DNA of 64,000 nt, from assembly GCF_018143015.1 (NCBI RefSeq), contig NC_054755.1:7495124-7559123 (forward strand), in the 5' to 3' direction. Positions 35,569 to 45,759 of this stretch are shown piece after piece. Numbering within the stretch: position 1 is the first letter of the stretch; every line of letters starts with the position of its first letter. The DNA comes from Lytechinus variegatus (taxonomy: Eukaryota; Echinodermata; Echinoidea; Temnopleuroida; Toxopneustidae). A program made the translations under genes and the position numbers. The notes under the pieces were generated by a model that was not told where the DNA came from, did no database searches, and saw only the letters and a list, made by a program, of their open reading frames with translations.

Positions 35569-35661
35569 CTGGAAATGCACAATACATGTTAGTGTTGTTT
35601 CGTGCTCTCTGTGACACTCTGAGGTGCTGAGGTGTTGACCGACACTTTCCATCACCAAGCA
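35569..35661 (-). CDS. Left lectin gene, exon 3: shortened N-terminal segment
   Basis: 93 bp, phase 1 at both ends, acceptor ATTATCAG, donor GTAATA. Translation: VLGDGKCRSTPQ, then HLRVSQRARNNTNMYCAFP. The right-hand paralogue has 183 bp here. The missing 90 bp (30 codons, in frame) remove two of four cysteines, so the fold of this segment must differ. No family recognised. Confidence 0.8.
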
Positions 35662-36486
35662 CTGATAATACATCATGATAAGATAAGAAAAAACTAAACA
35701 TAGAATTAAACATAGTTGTAATAGAAAATAATAAAGGTGGAAGAAAAGGAAGAAGAAGAAAAAGAAGAAGAAGAAGATGAGGGAGACGAAAAAAAGCAAG
35801 AGCAAAAACAAACAAAGAAGAAAAGAAGAGGGAGGAGGAAAAGGAGAAAATACAATTTATTGAATTATAAGGCATTATGGAATCATGGCAATGGCATTAT
35901 TTTAAATTAAGTTTTGAATTTCTCATCATATTCATCTTCAGGTAACTAAATTTCTAAAATAGAGGTATCTAAATTTTTAAAATTCATTGTTTGATGACTC
36001 GCACATAAAACAATAACATCTGATTTATACACGAAGGTAAACACATCAACACAAAGGTAAACACATCAACACAATCATGTAGACCCCATGTTTACACCCC
36101 CCCAAAAAATAAATAAATAAATAATTTTACTACCAGTAGCAACTAAGATATCACAGAGATCCGAAAGAGTTTATTATAGATATCAGCTGTTATCACGATT
36201 TCAAACTTAGTTCGTACAGTATCCAATGAAATGACCATTAGGTGTGTGTATGTATAAATAAGAATGCGCCTAAGGACTGGAAAAATGGTATTTGCTTAGA
36301 AATTGAAGAAATAGGCATGGCATTCCATTAAATAACGGGGTGGGGGTCACAAAGATTTAAGTATGACGTATGGAGCTTTGCAAGAAAACTCAAATGTTTG
36401 TAAAAACCCCTGGTCTTTTTTTAGTCAACAATAATACACTGTCCCACGTGAAAAGTGATAAGAAAGGGTTAAAGTAGAAAGCTTAC

Positions 36487-36541
36487 CGTCGAATGGTTGA
36501 TGGAGTATAGACAATACCAAGATTAGTAGCTTTGAAGAGTT
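36487..36541 (-). CDS. Left lectin gene, exon 2: signal peptide
   Basis: 55 bp between acceptor TTTTTTAAG and donor GTAAGC. Joined to the ATG exon it reads M, NSSKLLILVLSILHQPFD, a compact hydrophobic secretion signal. Confidence 0.85.
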
Positions 36542-36639
36542 CTTAAAAAATAGAAAGAATATAATGATAAATTATTATGATAAAATAATATGCAACACAT
36601 GCATGATAATAAACTCTAATAAATAGTAATTAATACTAA

Positions 36640-36760
36640 AGTACTACTACTACTACTACTACTACTATGACTACTACTACTACTGTTATTACGACTACTA
36701 CTACTACTTCTACTACTACTACTGTTATTACTACTACTACTACTATACTACTGCTATCAT
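36640..36760. repeat. CTA trinucleotide tract, left lectin gene intron 1
   Basis: Imperfect (CTA)n. The right gene carries (AGT)n and (CTA)n at 42366-42475 in the same intron. Confidence 0.8.
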
Positions 36761-36865
36761 TACTAATACAACTTTATAATCCTATGACTATTATCGGAAT
36801 TATGAAGGCGCTATAATGATGCTTCTTGGAGCATTTTTAATTTTAGCCCCACTATCTTACACAAT

Positions 36866-36930
36866 CACTAGCGTATTGAATGGGGGGGGGCTTTGGGGGC
36901 CAGTGACCCCCCCCCCAAAAAAAAAAAAAA
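36866..36930. repeat. G-tract/C-tract hairpin in left intron 1
   Basis: CACTAGCGTATTGAATGGGG, then a G-run, and GGCCAGTGACC followed by a C-run and an A-run. It resembles the ends of the ACTGGCGTACC family. Absent from the right-hand intron 1. Confidence 0.5.
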
Positions 36931-37158
36931 GATTTACACGACTAAGAAAAATTAGAAAAAGGTGGAAAAGGAAAACAAATGGAATTGTGACAGTATCATG
37001 TCAACATCTGCAATCTATGGTTCAAGTTTTTTCTAAAGATAAAAGAAAAAATATCTCACTCGCTTCGCTCGCTTCCAGATTTTTAGAAATCTTGCCCCAT
37101 AGCGTCATGTCTGCCCCCTCAAATTTGTTTTACTTCATTACCCTTCTGCATTACTTAC

Positions 37159-37161
37159 CAT
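37159..37161 (-). CDS. Left lectin gene, exon 1: start codon as the last codon of the exon
   Basis: The ATG is followed immediately by the donor GTAAGTAA (37158 downward). The sequence upstream of the ATG (GGCAAGTAC then GGGCCTTCATCAC) aligns with that of the right gene. The 5' UTR and promoter lie above 37161. Confidence 0.8.
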
Positions 37162-37733
37162 TGTGATGAAGGCCCTTGTACTTGCCGCGTTGTCATGAAG
37201 AATCTGGAGTTTCATTACAATATGGTAAACTTTGACTGTCAAGTAAAGTGTCGCAAACTATCACCTTTTTCGTAAAAAACCCGCAATGTTATTAAAACGG
37301 ACGTAACATTGTTTTAATCGTACATTCCGGGGTCACGGAGACCGTCTTTGCTATACATCATACATTATTTTATGAAGAATAGTTAAGAGTGTCTAATTGA
37401 GAAAGTGCACTCTTCCATAAACTCAATATTTGATTAGTTTATCGTCGTTCAATACAGTGGTTTCTTTTATGCGATTCTACGTGGATGGATGGATGAATGG
37501 ATGGATGCAGAAAGGAAATTAAAATTACTTCGTACTAATATAATTGGATATCAACATGTTAATAAATCCTTTATGATGCCCAACACAATCAATTATAAAG
37601 AAAAACCATGTATCATAAACACAATGACACTGCATGCATTAGAGTAATTTTATTGTAAAGTCACTCCAGGTTTCCTCACAGGTGAGACGAGTTTGCTGCT
37701 GCGACAGTTGCAGCAAACTTTACATTTAGAGAA
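37162..37733 (-). promoter_or_regulatory. Probable promoter and 5' UTR of the left lectin gene
   Basis: About 550 bp aligning in inverted orientation with 41590-42133. Shared blocks include AAAGGTGATAGTTTGCGACA, AAACTAATCAAATATTGAGT and a TGGA/TCCA tetranucleotide patch about 320 bp from the start codon. No clear TATA box. The limits are those of the homology, not of a mapped promoter. Confidence 0.45.
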
Positions 37734-38450
37734 GGCCAATTTCGTTTCAAATCGTAGCCAATCGCAAGATTGCTCTAAGGTCATTACGCTTTTATTTCGA
37801 TAAGGATTATAGCATAGTTACAGATTTGAAAATAGGTATTTATATGATGATTTAGAACATTACACAGTGAAATATCCCATGTTTAAATTTTAGTATCAAT
37901 TTCTACTACGTTTTATTTCACATTCGGGTCGCAGACCAATCGTAAGGTGTGCGGTGTCCTTTATTTTGTTTCAAATCCTATCCAATCGCAAGATTGCTAT
38001 AAGGTCATTACGCTTTTATTTCGATAAGGATTATAGCATAGTTACAGATTTAAAAATAGGTATTTATATGATGATTTAGAACATTGTACAGTGAAATATC
38101 CCATGTTTCGATTTTAGTATCAATTTCTACTACGTTTTATTTTAAACCTGGTCGTGTGGTCCAGTGGTTAGAGCATTGGACTCATAATCGCAAGGTTGTG
38201 AGTTCGAATCCCAACTCTGCCATTGTCTCCACTTTGATAAAAAGGCCCAAGAGTGATATCTGTCGTCTATAACGTCAGCCACTATGACTGATTAACCTAG
38301 ACGTTAAATGTTTCCAAGGTAATTGGTTATATACCAGCTTGGCGTTTACCAGCAAAAAATGCTGTCCTGCCAAGTTCCTACGGGAGTTACCACAAACAGA
38401 AACAGAAACATTCGGGTCGCAGACCAATCGTAAGGTGTGCGGTGTCCTTT
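37734..38450 (+). mobile_element. Tandemly duplicated, truncated Harbinger-like MITE
   Basis: Two consecutive copies with period 224 bp (GTTTCAAATC at 37744 and 37968). Each runs to ATTCGGGTCGCAGACCAATC and GTAAGGTGTGCGGTGTCC. The second copy is split near its end by the SINE at 38147-38409. Extended flank to about 38620 also matches the copies at 25475-25590 and 48040-48188. Confidence 0.75.
38147..38409 (+). mobile_element. tRNA-derived SINE, Met-like head
   Basis: GTGTGGTCCAGTGGTTAGAG (A box), GGACTCATAATCGC (anticodon loop CTCATAA, as in tRNA-Met) and GTGAGTTCGAATCCCAAC (B box). The body runs to a short (CAGAAA)n tail at about 38392-38409. It interrupts the MITE: the sequence TTTTATTT before it and ACATTCGGGTCG after it are contiguous in the neighbouring copy. 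Confidence 0.85.
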
Positions 38451-38620
38451 ATTTCGTAATTCAAGCCCAATAACGTGAGAGGAGTTACTTGTTATCTTGA
38501 TTAATTAGTCATATTACCTTTTAAGCCGAGTGACGTTGACCTTTAAGTAAAGGTAATGACCAAAGTCATGACATGAATGAGTTGTTCACATAAAAAAAGT
38601 TACAGGCCAACTAACAAACG

Positions 38621-39650
38621 TAGAGGGCAACAACACAAAGCAGTGTCGCTGCCGTCCTCAACGTCAGCGGCGTAACAGGAGTCGGTGGCCAGGGGGGGAG
38701 GGGATGGCAAGAGCCAAAACTTTCCAGGTCATATCATGGTATGAACAGGTGTAATGGTGTAATATGGCGACGATTTTGAGAGGGCCAGACATTTCGTATC
38801 AGGCAGAATGTATCTTTTAACAAAAGTTGCGAACGAGCGAAGAGAGCGAGCAATTTTTTTTTACATTTTTAATGCAAAAATCATTTTTTGTGATATATTT
38901 TGAGATGATATCCAGAGAATAATGTATTTCACTCTTCTCTGTTTCCATTCCTTTCTTGTGGTCTGTATGCCACTGTGAACATGATTCTTTGCGGCAGTAG
39001 CGTGAAAAGTAAAAAAAAACGAGAGGCGCAGTAAAATGGCTCATGTGCTAAAAACAAAAAGCTGCTTAATATAAGTCCCAAGCGAGCGAGATTGAAAATC
39101 ACATTTTCATGAGAATTTAACTTTAAGATTTTTTTTCATTAGTATTTCATTCAGTAAATGAAATCATATCATACACTTTTCCTTTGCTTTTCTGTCCTCC
39201 TTTTTTTTCTTGGTTGTCGAACTTTTGGGGACCATGGCCCAACCCTTCCATACTCATATACGGCAGTGCTATGCGGTTGGGGTCCGTCTTGAGCCCCCGG
39301 AACTTCTTGATATCAAAACGATTTAAACCTCGCATTGCCGCTATTTTTAATCAAATCTCGGGTATACAGAATATATAGCTTTTACACAACACATTTATTC
39401 AACCCAGTTGAACCAGATATTTTGAGGGGGCAAAACAAAGCAATGTGGGAAAATTTTGAAAAAGCGAGCTGGAATAAAAATGCCTATTGAAATTAAATTT
39501 TAATTATGTGATAGATATCCATTATATTAAGCAAATAACACATTTATTTGTTTCCATGCATTTCATTAACGTTGTCTCCTATAATTTATTTTTTTCCCTC
39601 TTTGGTGTGGAACGAAGACCTCCCCCCCCCCGCCTGTACGCCAGTGATTG
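38621..39650. repeat. Hairpin-repeat fragment and a G-tract element
   Basis: 38621-38670 is a worn copy of the ACGAACGTAGAGGGCA hairpin. About 38675-39645 has GGCGTAACAGGAG plus a G-run at the left and a C-run plus CGCCTGTACGCCAGTGA at the right. This fits a long member of the ACTGGCGTAC family. The interior is AT-rich without a gene. Confidence 0.5.
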
Positions 39651-41150
39651 AACGTAGAGTTTAATGTAGGAAGGGTCCCTACAGTGGGGCCATTTGAAGG
39701 TTATATGTGAAGAGTCCCGTCTGCGTGGGGTCTGGGGCAAAGCCCCGGTAGCTTATTTGCATAAAATGTAGCAAGCTTACAGCACAATGTTGTATTCATT
39801 CCATCTTTCTTCCCGCTCTTTATTTTCTATCATCGGCAGCCCGATCATGTTATTAGTTTGTTTTTCTGGTCCCTTTTCTTTATTTTCCAATTTAGCTTTT
39901 GACTAATTGCTTTCCATTATATCATGTTTTAATTTATTTCCCATTATGCTATTGCATTACACAGGCCTGTTTCTGAATTATTTGTTCTTTCTCAAATGTT
40001 CTTTAGTTCCTTTTCCCGCTTTCCTTTTCCATTATTTTTTTCTTTTTCTTCGTTTTCTTTTCACTTTTCCCTTTCCATTTCCTCCTTTCTTTTCCCCTCT
40101 TCTTTCCCTTTCCATTTCTTTCTTTCTTTCTCCCTTCCTTTTTCCTCTTTATAAAGAGGAAAATTCATTCTTTTACGTCATGAGTTTGAATTTTTAAAAA
40201 GATTTTGTAATAGGGAAAATCTTTTATCTAAAACATGAAACGCAATAATTATTTTCATGCAACAAAAGTTGTTGTTTTTACCTTTAATTTCTGTTTGAGC
40301 ACAAATGATTTTTAGATTATGATAAAGCTGAAGATATAAGCTTTAATATGATATAATTTTATAAGAAGAGGTATATCAGATGGGTCAGCAGCCAGCTTTT
40401 CATAGGCCAAGTACATTTAGCAGCTCAAAAACAAGAATACTGCGCTCTGATTGGTCATAGAGACCACACACCCACGCAAATTCCAATGTTCCCCACACTT
40501 GGCCTCCGAAGGTCACACTCAACATGTAGAAATCTTTATAAATTTCCCGCTCCTGTTGTTTTGAAATATGATAAAGACATACGAACAACATTGTTAATCT
40601 AGGTACGCATCTTCACTCTTGTCATATAGTCTTTTACATGATGGATCCATAAGAAATGTGTGGATGTGAAATTATCGCATTAAGGTCGGACTGGGTTAAG
40701 TTAAGCCATGGAAATTCTTATGGTAATGTATATATATATATATATAAAAGAACAAACTTAAAAAGCCATCGATATGCAGGCAGAAAGGGGCATGCATAAT
40801 TAAATGACTGTTCTTTTCCTTCAAGGGAATGTTAGGATTTATAGAGGATTAGCAAGTGAATAAACTTTAAATAAAAAATTGGCATGCTGGTTCTTCTTCC
40901 CCCATACATTTTGTACATATTTTTTTTGTGGCTCAACTTACCCCACAGATGGGGCAAGTTGAGCCATTTGACATCTCTTTTTTCAAAGGTGACAGTGACT
41001 TTCAGTGTGGGGGTAGGAAGTTATACATAGGTGAAAAATATGTCAAAAGAATTAAATTTTAAGACAAGGTACTTATTTCTACAAAATTATTAATCATATA
41101 AATTCTTACATGCAAAAAGCAAAAAATGTCACAATTTATCCCGCCTTCCC
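39651..41150. other. Spacer between the two lectin genes, nothing coding
   Basis: AT-rich, a CT-rich patch at 40010-40150 and TA repeats at 40731-40746. No promoter element recognised. Confidence 0.5.
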
Positions 41151-41154
41151 CTAT

Positions 41155-41575
41155 TGTTTATTTTCATTTGGTCTAATGCCGATTCGTCCAATTACCAACT
41201 TTTCTACTATCATTTGGTCTACCATCAGTTCGTCCACTATCCACGTAGTCTAGTGATCATTTTGTCTAACAACCAGTTGGTCCAATAGCCATTTAGTCCA
41301 TATACCATTTGGTCTAATTGGCCTAATCGTCAAATGAATGAAAATCAAATGAATATTGCACCAACTAATTATGAGACGAAATGGTCTTAGACAAACTGGT
41401 AATTACACGAAATAATGATTGAACGAAATGGTCTTTGGACCAAATGGGTGAAAGACAGCATTTTGATGGAGGGAATGGCATTAGACTAAATGAATGATAT
41501 ACTATTGGTTGAGTAGACGAATTGGCAAGTTACCCTTAAATCTAGATGATCATAATGCCCTATTGCAGCCTATAA
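41155..41575. repeat. Degenerate ATTTGGTCTA repeat in inverted halves
   Basis: The first half repeats CATTTGGTCTA, AGTTCGTCCA and relatives about ten times. The second half has the reverse form (GACGAAATGG, GACAAACTGG, GACCAAATGG). A related patch lies at 61330-61610. Confidence 0.7.
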
Positions 41576-41589
41576 CCTTACTAGATGAA

Positions 41590-42133
41590 AAAAAGCTAGA
41601 GGCCACTGTCGCAGCAGCACACTCATCTCACCTCCAAGGGAACCTTGACTGCTCTTAACTATTTAATTATTGCAATGCATGAAGTGTCATTGTGTAAATG
41701 ATGCACGGTTTGTTGTTAAAATGATTATGTTGGGCATCATAAAGGATTGATTAACATGTTGCTATCCAATTATATTCTTGCGAAGTAATTTTAATTTCCT
41801 TTCTGCATCCATCCATCCATGTATAATTGCATAAAATAAACAGTGAATTGAACGACGATAAACTAATCAAATATTGAGTTTATGGTAAAGCGCACTTTCT
41901 CAATTAGACACTCTGCGATTCTTCGTAATTGTATAATGTATAGCAAAGACGGTCTATGTGACCCCGAAATGTACGATTAAAACAATGTTACGTGCGTTTT
42001 AATAACATTGCGGTTTCTTTATGAAAAAGGTGATAGTTTGCGACACTTTACCTGACAGTCTAAGTTTACCATAATGTAATGAAACTCCAGTTTCTACATA
42101 CAGAACACGGCAAGTACATGGGCCTTCATCAAA
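41590..42133 (+). promoter_or_regulatory. Probable promoter and 5' UTR of the right lectin gene
   Basis: Inverted homologue of 37162-37733. The conserved block runs up to the start codon. No TATA box recognised. The transcription start is unknown. Confidence 0.45.
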
Positions 42134-42136
42134 ATG
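42134..42136 (+). CDS. Right lectin gene, exon 1: start codon as the last codon of the exon
   Basis: ATG is directly followed by the donor GTAAGTAATGC. The left paralogue has exactly the same arrangement. Confidence 0.8.
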
Positions 42137-42365
42137 GTAAGTAATGCAGAAGCGTAATAAAGTAAAAAATATTTTGAGGGGGCAGCCATGGGGCAACATT
42201 TCTAAAAAAAAAAAAAAAAAGCTAGGAGCGAAGCGAGTGAGATATTTGTCTTTTATCTTTAGAAAAAAAATGAACCTTAGGTTGGAGAAGGATGTTGATA
42301 TGATATTGAGAAAGTACTGTCACATTTGGCCTTTAGTAGTAATGGTGGTGGTCATGGTGGTAGTA

Positions 42366-42387
42366 TAGTAGTAGTAGTAGTAGTAGT

Positions 42388-42419
<32 letters not shown>

Positions 42420-42475
42420 TAGTAGTACTACTACTACTACTATATACTACTACTTCTACTACTACTACTACTACT
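42366..42475. repeat. AGT/AGC/CTA trinucleotide tract, right intron 1
   Basis: (AGT)n and (AGC)n followed by (CTA)n, so the tract can fold on itself. It occupies the same intron as the left-arm tract at 36640-36760. Confidence 0.85.
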
Positions 42476-42550
42476 TGCTTGTAAACATGCGTGTGCTTAA
42501 TTTTATTTTATCATAATAATTCATCATTGTATTCTTTCGATTTTTTAAAG

Positions 42551-42605
42551 AACTCTTCAAAGCTCCTAATCGTGGTATTGTCTATACTCCATCAACCATT
42601 CGACG
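42551..42605 (+). CDS. Right lectin gene, exon 2: signal peptide
   Basis: 55 bp, acceptor TTTTTTAAAG, donor GTAAGC. Encodes NSSKLLIVVLSILHQPFD after the Met. The hydrophobic core LLIVVLSIL and small residues after it suggest cleavage at about residue 19-21. Confidence 0.87.
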
Positions 42606-43426
42606 GTAAGCTCTCTACTTTAACCCTTTCTTATCACTATTCACGTGGGACAGTGTATTATCGTTGACTAGAAAAAGACCCGGTGGTGTTTCACAAACAT
42701 TTGAGATTCCTTGCAACGCTAGCATACGTCATACTTAAACCTTTGTGAACAGCCTCCCCCGCCCCTGTTATTGTAATGGAATGCCATGCCTCTTTTGAAC
42801 ATTTCTAAGCGAATACCATTTCTTCCAGAAACTTTTGGCACATATATTTCTTATTCATACATATGGGCACTTTGATTGTCATTTCATTGGATTCTTTACG
42901 AACTCATTTTTAAATCGAGACAACACTTGGTATTTATCATCAACTCTTTCGGATCTCGTTGATATCTAAGTTGTCTACTGGTTGTAAAATTATGGGGTTT
43001 TGTGGGGGGGGGGTATACATGGGGTCTACATGATTGTGTTGATGTATTTACCTTCGTGTATAAATCAGATGTTATTGTTTCATGGGCGAGTCATCGAACA
43101 ATGAATTTTAAAAAGTGATTTAATTGAAGATGAATCTGACGATAAATTCTAAACTTAATTTCAGAATAGTGCCATCGTCCTGATTTCATGTCTTATAATT
43201 CAATTAATTGTATTTTTTCTCCTTTTCCTCCTCCCTCTTCTTCTTTTTTTTTGCTCTTGCTCCATTCATCCTTTCTTCTTCTCCGTCTTCATCGTCTACT
43301 GCATCTCTTTCTTCCTTTCTTCTTTCTTCTTCTTCTTCTTTTTCCACCTTTTTCCCCATTTTTAATTACAACCGTGTTTTATTCTATGTTTCGTTTTTTT
43401 TTTAAATAACCTTTCTGATGTAACAG

Positions 43427-43609
43427 CAGCGGTTGGTGATGGAACATGCTGCTCAGTACCTCAAAATGCATGTCCCTATCGAATCTTCGAGCATACAGGT
43501 GAATTTGTTCAGTTTGTCGCAAAGTATTTGACACGTGATCACCCAGAATATGACGTCAGAGTGCCACAGGAAGCTTGGGACAAAACGAACATGTATTGTG
43601 CATTTCCAG
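43427..43609 (+). CDS. Right lectin gene, exon 3: four-Cys N-terminal segment
   Basis: 183 bp, phase 1 to phase 1, donor GTACTA. Translation contains GDGTCCSVPQNACPYR, then EFVQFVAKYLTRDHPEYDVR and TNMYCAFP. I do not recognise a family. The acceptor is TAACAGCAG, a tandem NAG-NAG site, so one Ala may be optional in the product. The CC pair and the two later cysteines could form two disulphides. Confidence 0.82.
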
Positions 43610-43639
43610 GTACTATTTAATTATTCATTATGTTTAACA

Positions 43640-43651
43640 GAGTAGTAGTAT

Positions 43652-43716
<65 letters not shown>
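43640..43716. repeat. AGT trinucleotide tract, right intron 3
   Basis: Nearly pure (AGT)n, positional counterpart of 35110-35205. Confidence 0.9.
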
Positions 43717-43932
43717 ATTCTAGAGTGAATTTAAGAATGGCTAGAGATCCTTCCTTGTGGTAAATGATATTCAACATTAAATGTTAATTCGGGATTATTT
43801 AGCGAGGAAGAAAGTTCCACCAGTCGTTCTTAAAGCCGTTCTTGACTTACAAATAACTTTATGAAACACCCACCTGGCAGGTAAATTGTACAGTGGAGTC
43901 ACCATTTTTGGAATTTCCCTTTCCTTTTACAG

Positions 43933-44040
43933 CATGTAACTCGAATCCGTGTCAGAATGGTGGATCGTGCAAGGAAGAATTGGATGGCTATAGCTGCTCC
44001 TGTCTTGAGGCATATCGTGGAAAGCATTGTCAGATTCCAA
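43933..44040 (+). CDS. Right lectin gene, exon 4: first EGF-like domain
   Basis: 108 bp. (A)[26 protein letters not shown]: six cysteines in EGF spacing. Acceptor CCTTTTACAG, donor GTAAGC. It differs from the left copy at a few residues (YRGKH against YLGKN). Confidence 0.9.
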
Positions 44041-44352
44041 GTAAGCGTATATATAAGCCTTTTATTGCATTAAACTAAAAAAATATCTTCTTAAAGTGGT
44101 AGATATTGTCGGGTTTTTGTCCTCTCTAGTATCCGTGTTTACCACTTCAACTACTGGTCATGACTTCTATCTTATATAAAAGACATAAAGGAGTGGTGTG
44201 TTATTAATTTAGTTACGTTTTCCTTCATTGAGTTTGAGTGTTTTAAGTAACATTTTCTTCTTCTTTTTCCTCTTCTTCGTCTTCTTCTTGCATTACAACT
44301 ATGTTGCATTGTATGTTTCGTCTTTTCTTAGCTTATCATGATGTAACATCAG

Positions 44353-44378
44353 TGCTTGGTGATGGAACATGTCGGTAA
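44353..44378 (+). pseudogene. Decayed extra copy of exon 3, right arm
   Basis: After the acceptor ATGTAACATCAG the frame reads VLGDGTCR and stops at TAA (44376-44378). The exon sequence then changes into the LINE fragment. Counterpart of 33701-33744. Confidence 0.7.
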
Positions 44379-44462
44379 AAATCTGGCTGGATGTAGCTAT
44401 ATCTTTACGAAGCGAAGCTGACGAAAGATAGCGGTTTTACTATAAAGCAACGTTTTCCGGCC
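44379..44462 (-). mobile_element. Short LINE remnant, right arm
   Basis: Inverted match to 33634-33718 (for example TTTACGAAGCGAAGCTGACG and AAAGCAACGTTTTCC). It ends abruptly where a TAG microsatellite begins; the rest of the LINE seen in the left arm is missing. Confidence 0.65.
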
Positions 44463-44474
44463 TTTTGCTTCTTA

Positions 44475-44480
44475 GTAGTT

Positions 44481-44556
<76 letters not shown>

Positions 44557-44561
44557 GAGCT

Positions 44562-44599
<38 letters not shown>

Positions 44600-44640
44600 T
44601 GTAGTAGTAGTAGTAGTAGTAGTAGGAGTAGGAGTAGTAG
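44475..44640. repeat. TAG trinucleotide tract, right lectin gene
   Basis: (TAG)n with a few variants, over 150 bp. Thr-rich and Tyr-rich open frames across it are artefacts. Confidence 0.92.
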
Positions 44641-44711
44641 TTATGAAACACCCACCAGGCAACTAAAGAGTACAATGGAGTCACCATGAAATTTCCCTTT
44701 CCCTTTTACAG

Positions 44712-44819
44712 CATGTTACTCCAATCCGTGTCAGAATGGTGGATCGTGCATGGAAGAATCGGATGGCTATAGCTGCTCCTGTCTTAAGGCATATCTTGGA
44801 AAGAATTGTCAGATTCCAA
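44712..44819 (+). CDS. Right lectin gene, exon 5: second EGF-like domain
   Basis: 108 bp. (T)[26 protein letters not shown]. Acceptor CCCTTTTACAG, donor GTAAGC. The two EGF exons are very similar to each other and probably arose by exon duplication together with their flanks, since both are followed by a CAGATTCCA end and preceded by the same intron sequence. Confidence 0.9.
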
Positions 44820-45340
44820 GTAAGCATAATTATATAAGCCTTGTATTGCATTAAACTCCAAAACTGTGTCGTCGATCTTCTTAAAGTAGCAGATATAGTC
44901 GGGGATATTGTCCTCCCTAGTAGCGGGGGGGGGGGGAGGGTTGCCACTTAACTTACCGGTCATGACTTTATAATCTTGTCTAAAATGCATCAAAGAGTGG
45001 TATGTTGTTAGTTTTCATAATGTTTTTTCTTAATTAATGTTGATAATTAGTTTCCTTATTATTAGTGGTCATGTAATCGTATGCCTTTCCATTGATTATT
45101 AAGTTTCATCATCTTCACTTCTTTAGTTCTTTTTCTACTGTTCGTCTATTGTTCATTAAAGTTGAATAGTCGTCCTATTAAAATCACTGCCTGAATATTA
45201 TCTAAAATTAGAGATAAAATCAAGAAATTCATATTCATAATCGTAACTCTCATTGGAATATTATACCTTAGTTTTAATCTCCAAATATAGCATGTAATTA
45301 TAAAGAATATAATTGTTCTTATTGTAAATAAATTGCAATA

Positions 45341-45560
45341 AGGGAAAAGTCCACCCCCTATAAGAAGTTGATTTTAATAAAAAGAGAAGAATCCAACAAG
45401 AAAAATTTTATGAAAAAGGATGTAAAAAAAAAAAAGTATGACATTTTAAAGTTTCGCTTAATTTCACAAAAGAATTACCTGAATATGCACTCCTCGCAAA
45501 TGAGCTTCACAAGGAGGTGCATATTCAGGTAATTCTTTTGTGAAATTGACCCACCCCCTT
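45341..45560. repeat. Reduced foldback element with a perfect inner hairpin
   Basis: Positional counterpart of the left-arm element at 29136-30700. It contains a hairpin at about 45473-45545 with arms of about 33 bp without mismatch, from CACAAAAGAATTACCTGAAT and on through ATGCACTCCT, around a 17-base loop. No mariner-like insert. Confidence 0.75.
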
Positions 45561-45759
45561 CTGTCTTTATTGGTAGTTTTTCATTTTCATTTAATCTTAC
45601 TATTTTTATTCGTTTTCTACCCCATCATTTTCAGGTAACATTATGCCATTTGTTATGTATATTATGTTATTTGTTTTGAAAGTAGAATAGATAAATAAAA
45701 ATAAATAAATATAGTCTTTTACATGAATCGTGTGATCTACGTTTTATCCTTTCATCAAG

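Larger units (their letters stand above)
26151..37161 (-). other. Gene span: secreted EGF/C-type lectin protein, left (minus-strand) copy
   Basis: Seven coding exons assembled from splice signals: 37159-37161 (ATG only), 36487-36541, 35569-35661, 34080-34187, 31781-31888, 27823-28104 and 26151-26281. The joined sequence has 780 coding bases (259 residues) and no internal stop. After the ATG exon (phase 0) every junction is phase 1. Domain order: signal peptide, short Cys-poor N-terminal segment, two EGF-like domains, C-type lectin domain. The gene is a head-to-head paralogue of the one at 42134-46705. The introns have grown to about 10 kb through transposon insertions. Confidence 0.85.

Noticed and set aside
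38147..38220. Functional tRNA-Met gene
   Set aside because: A and B boxes are good but the acceptor arm does not pair and a SINE body with (CAGAAA)n tail follows.
44405..44662. Thr-rich and Tyr-rich frames
   Set aside because: Translation of the TAG microsatellite in a lectin intron.
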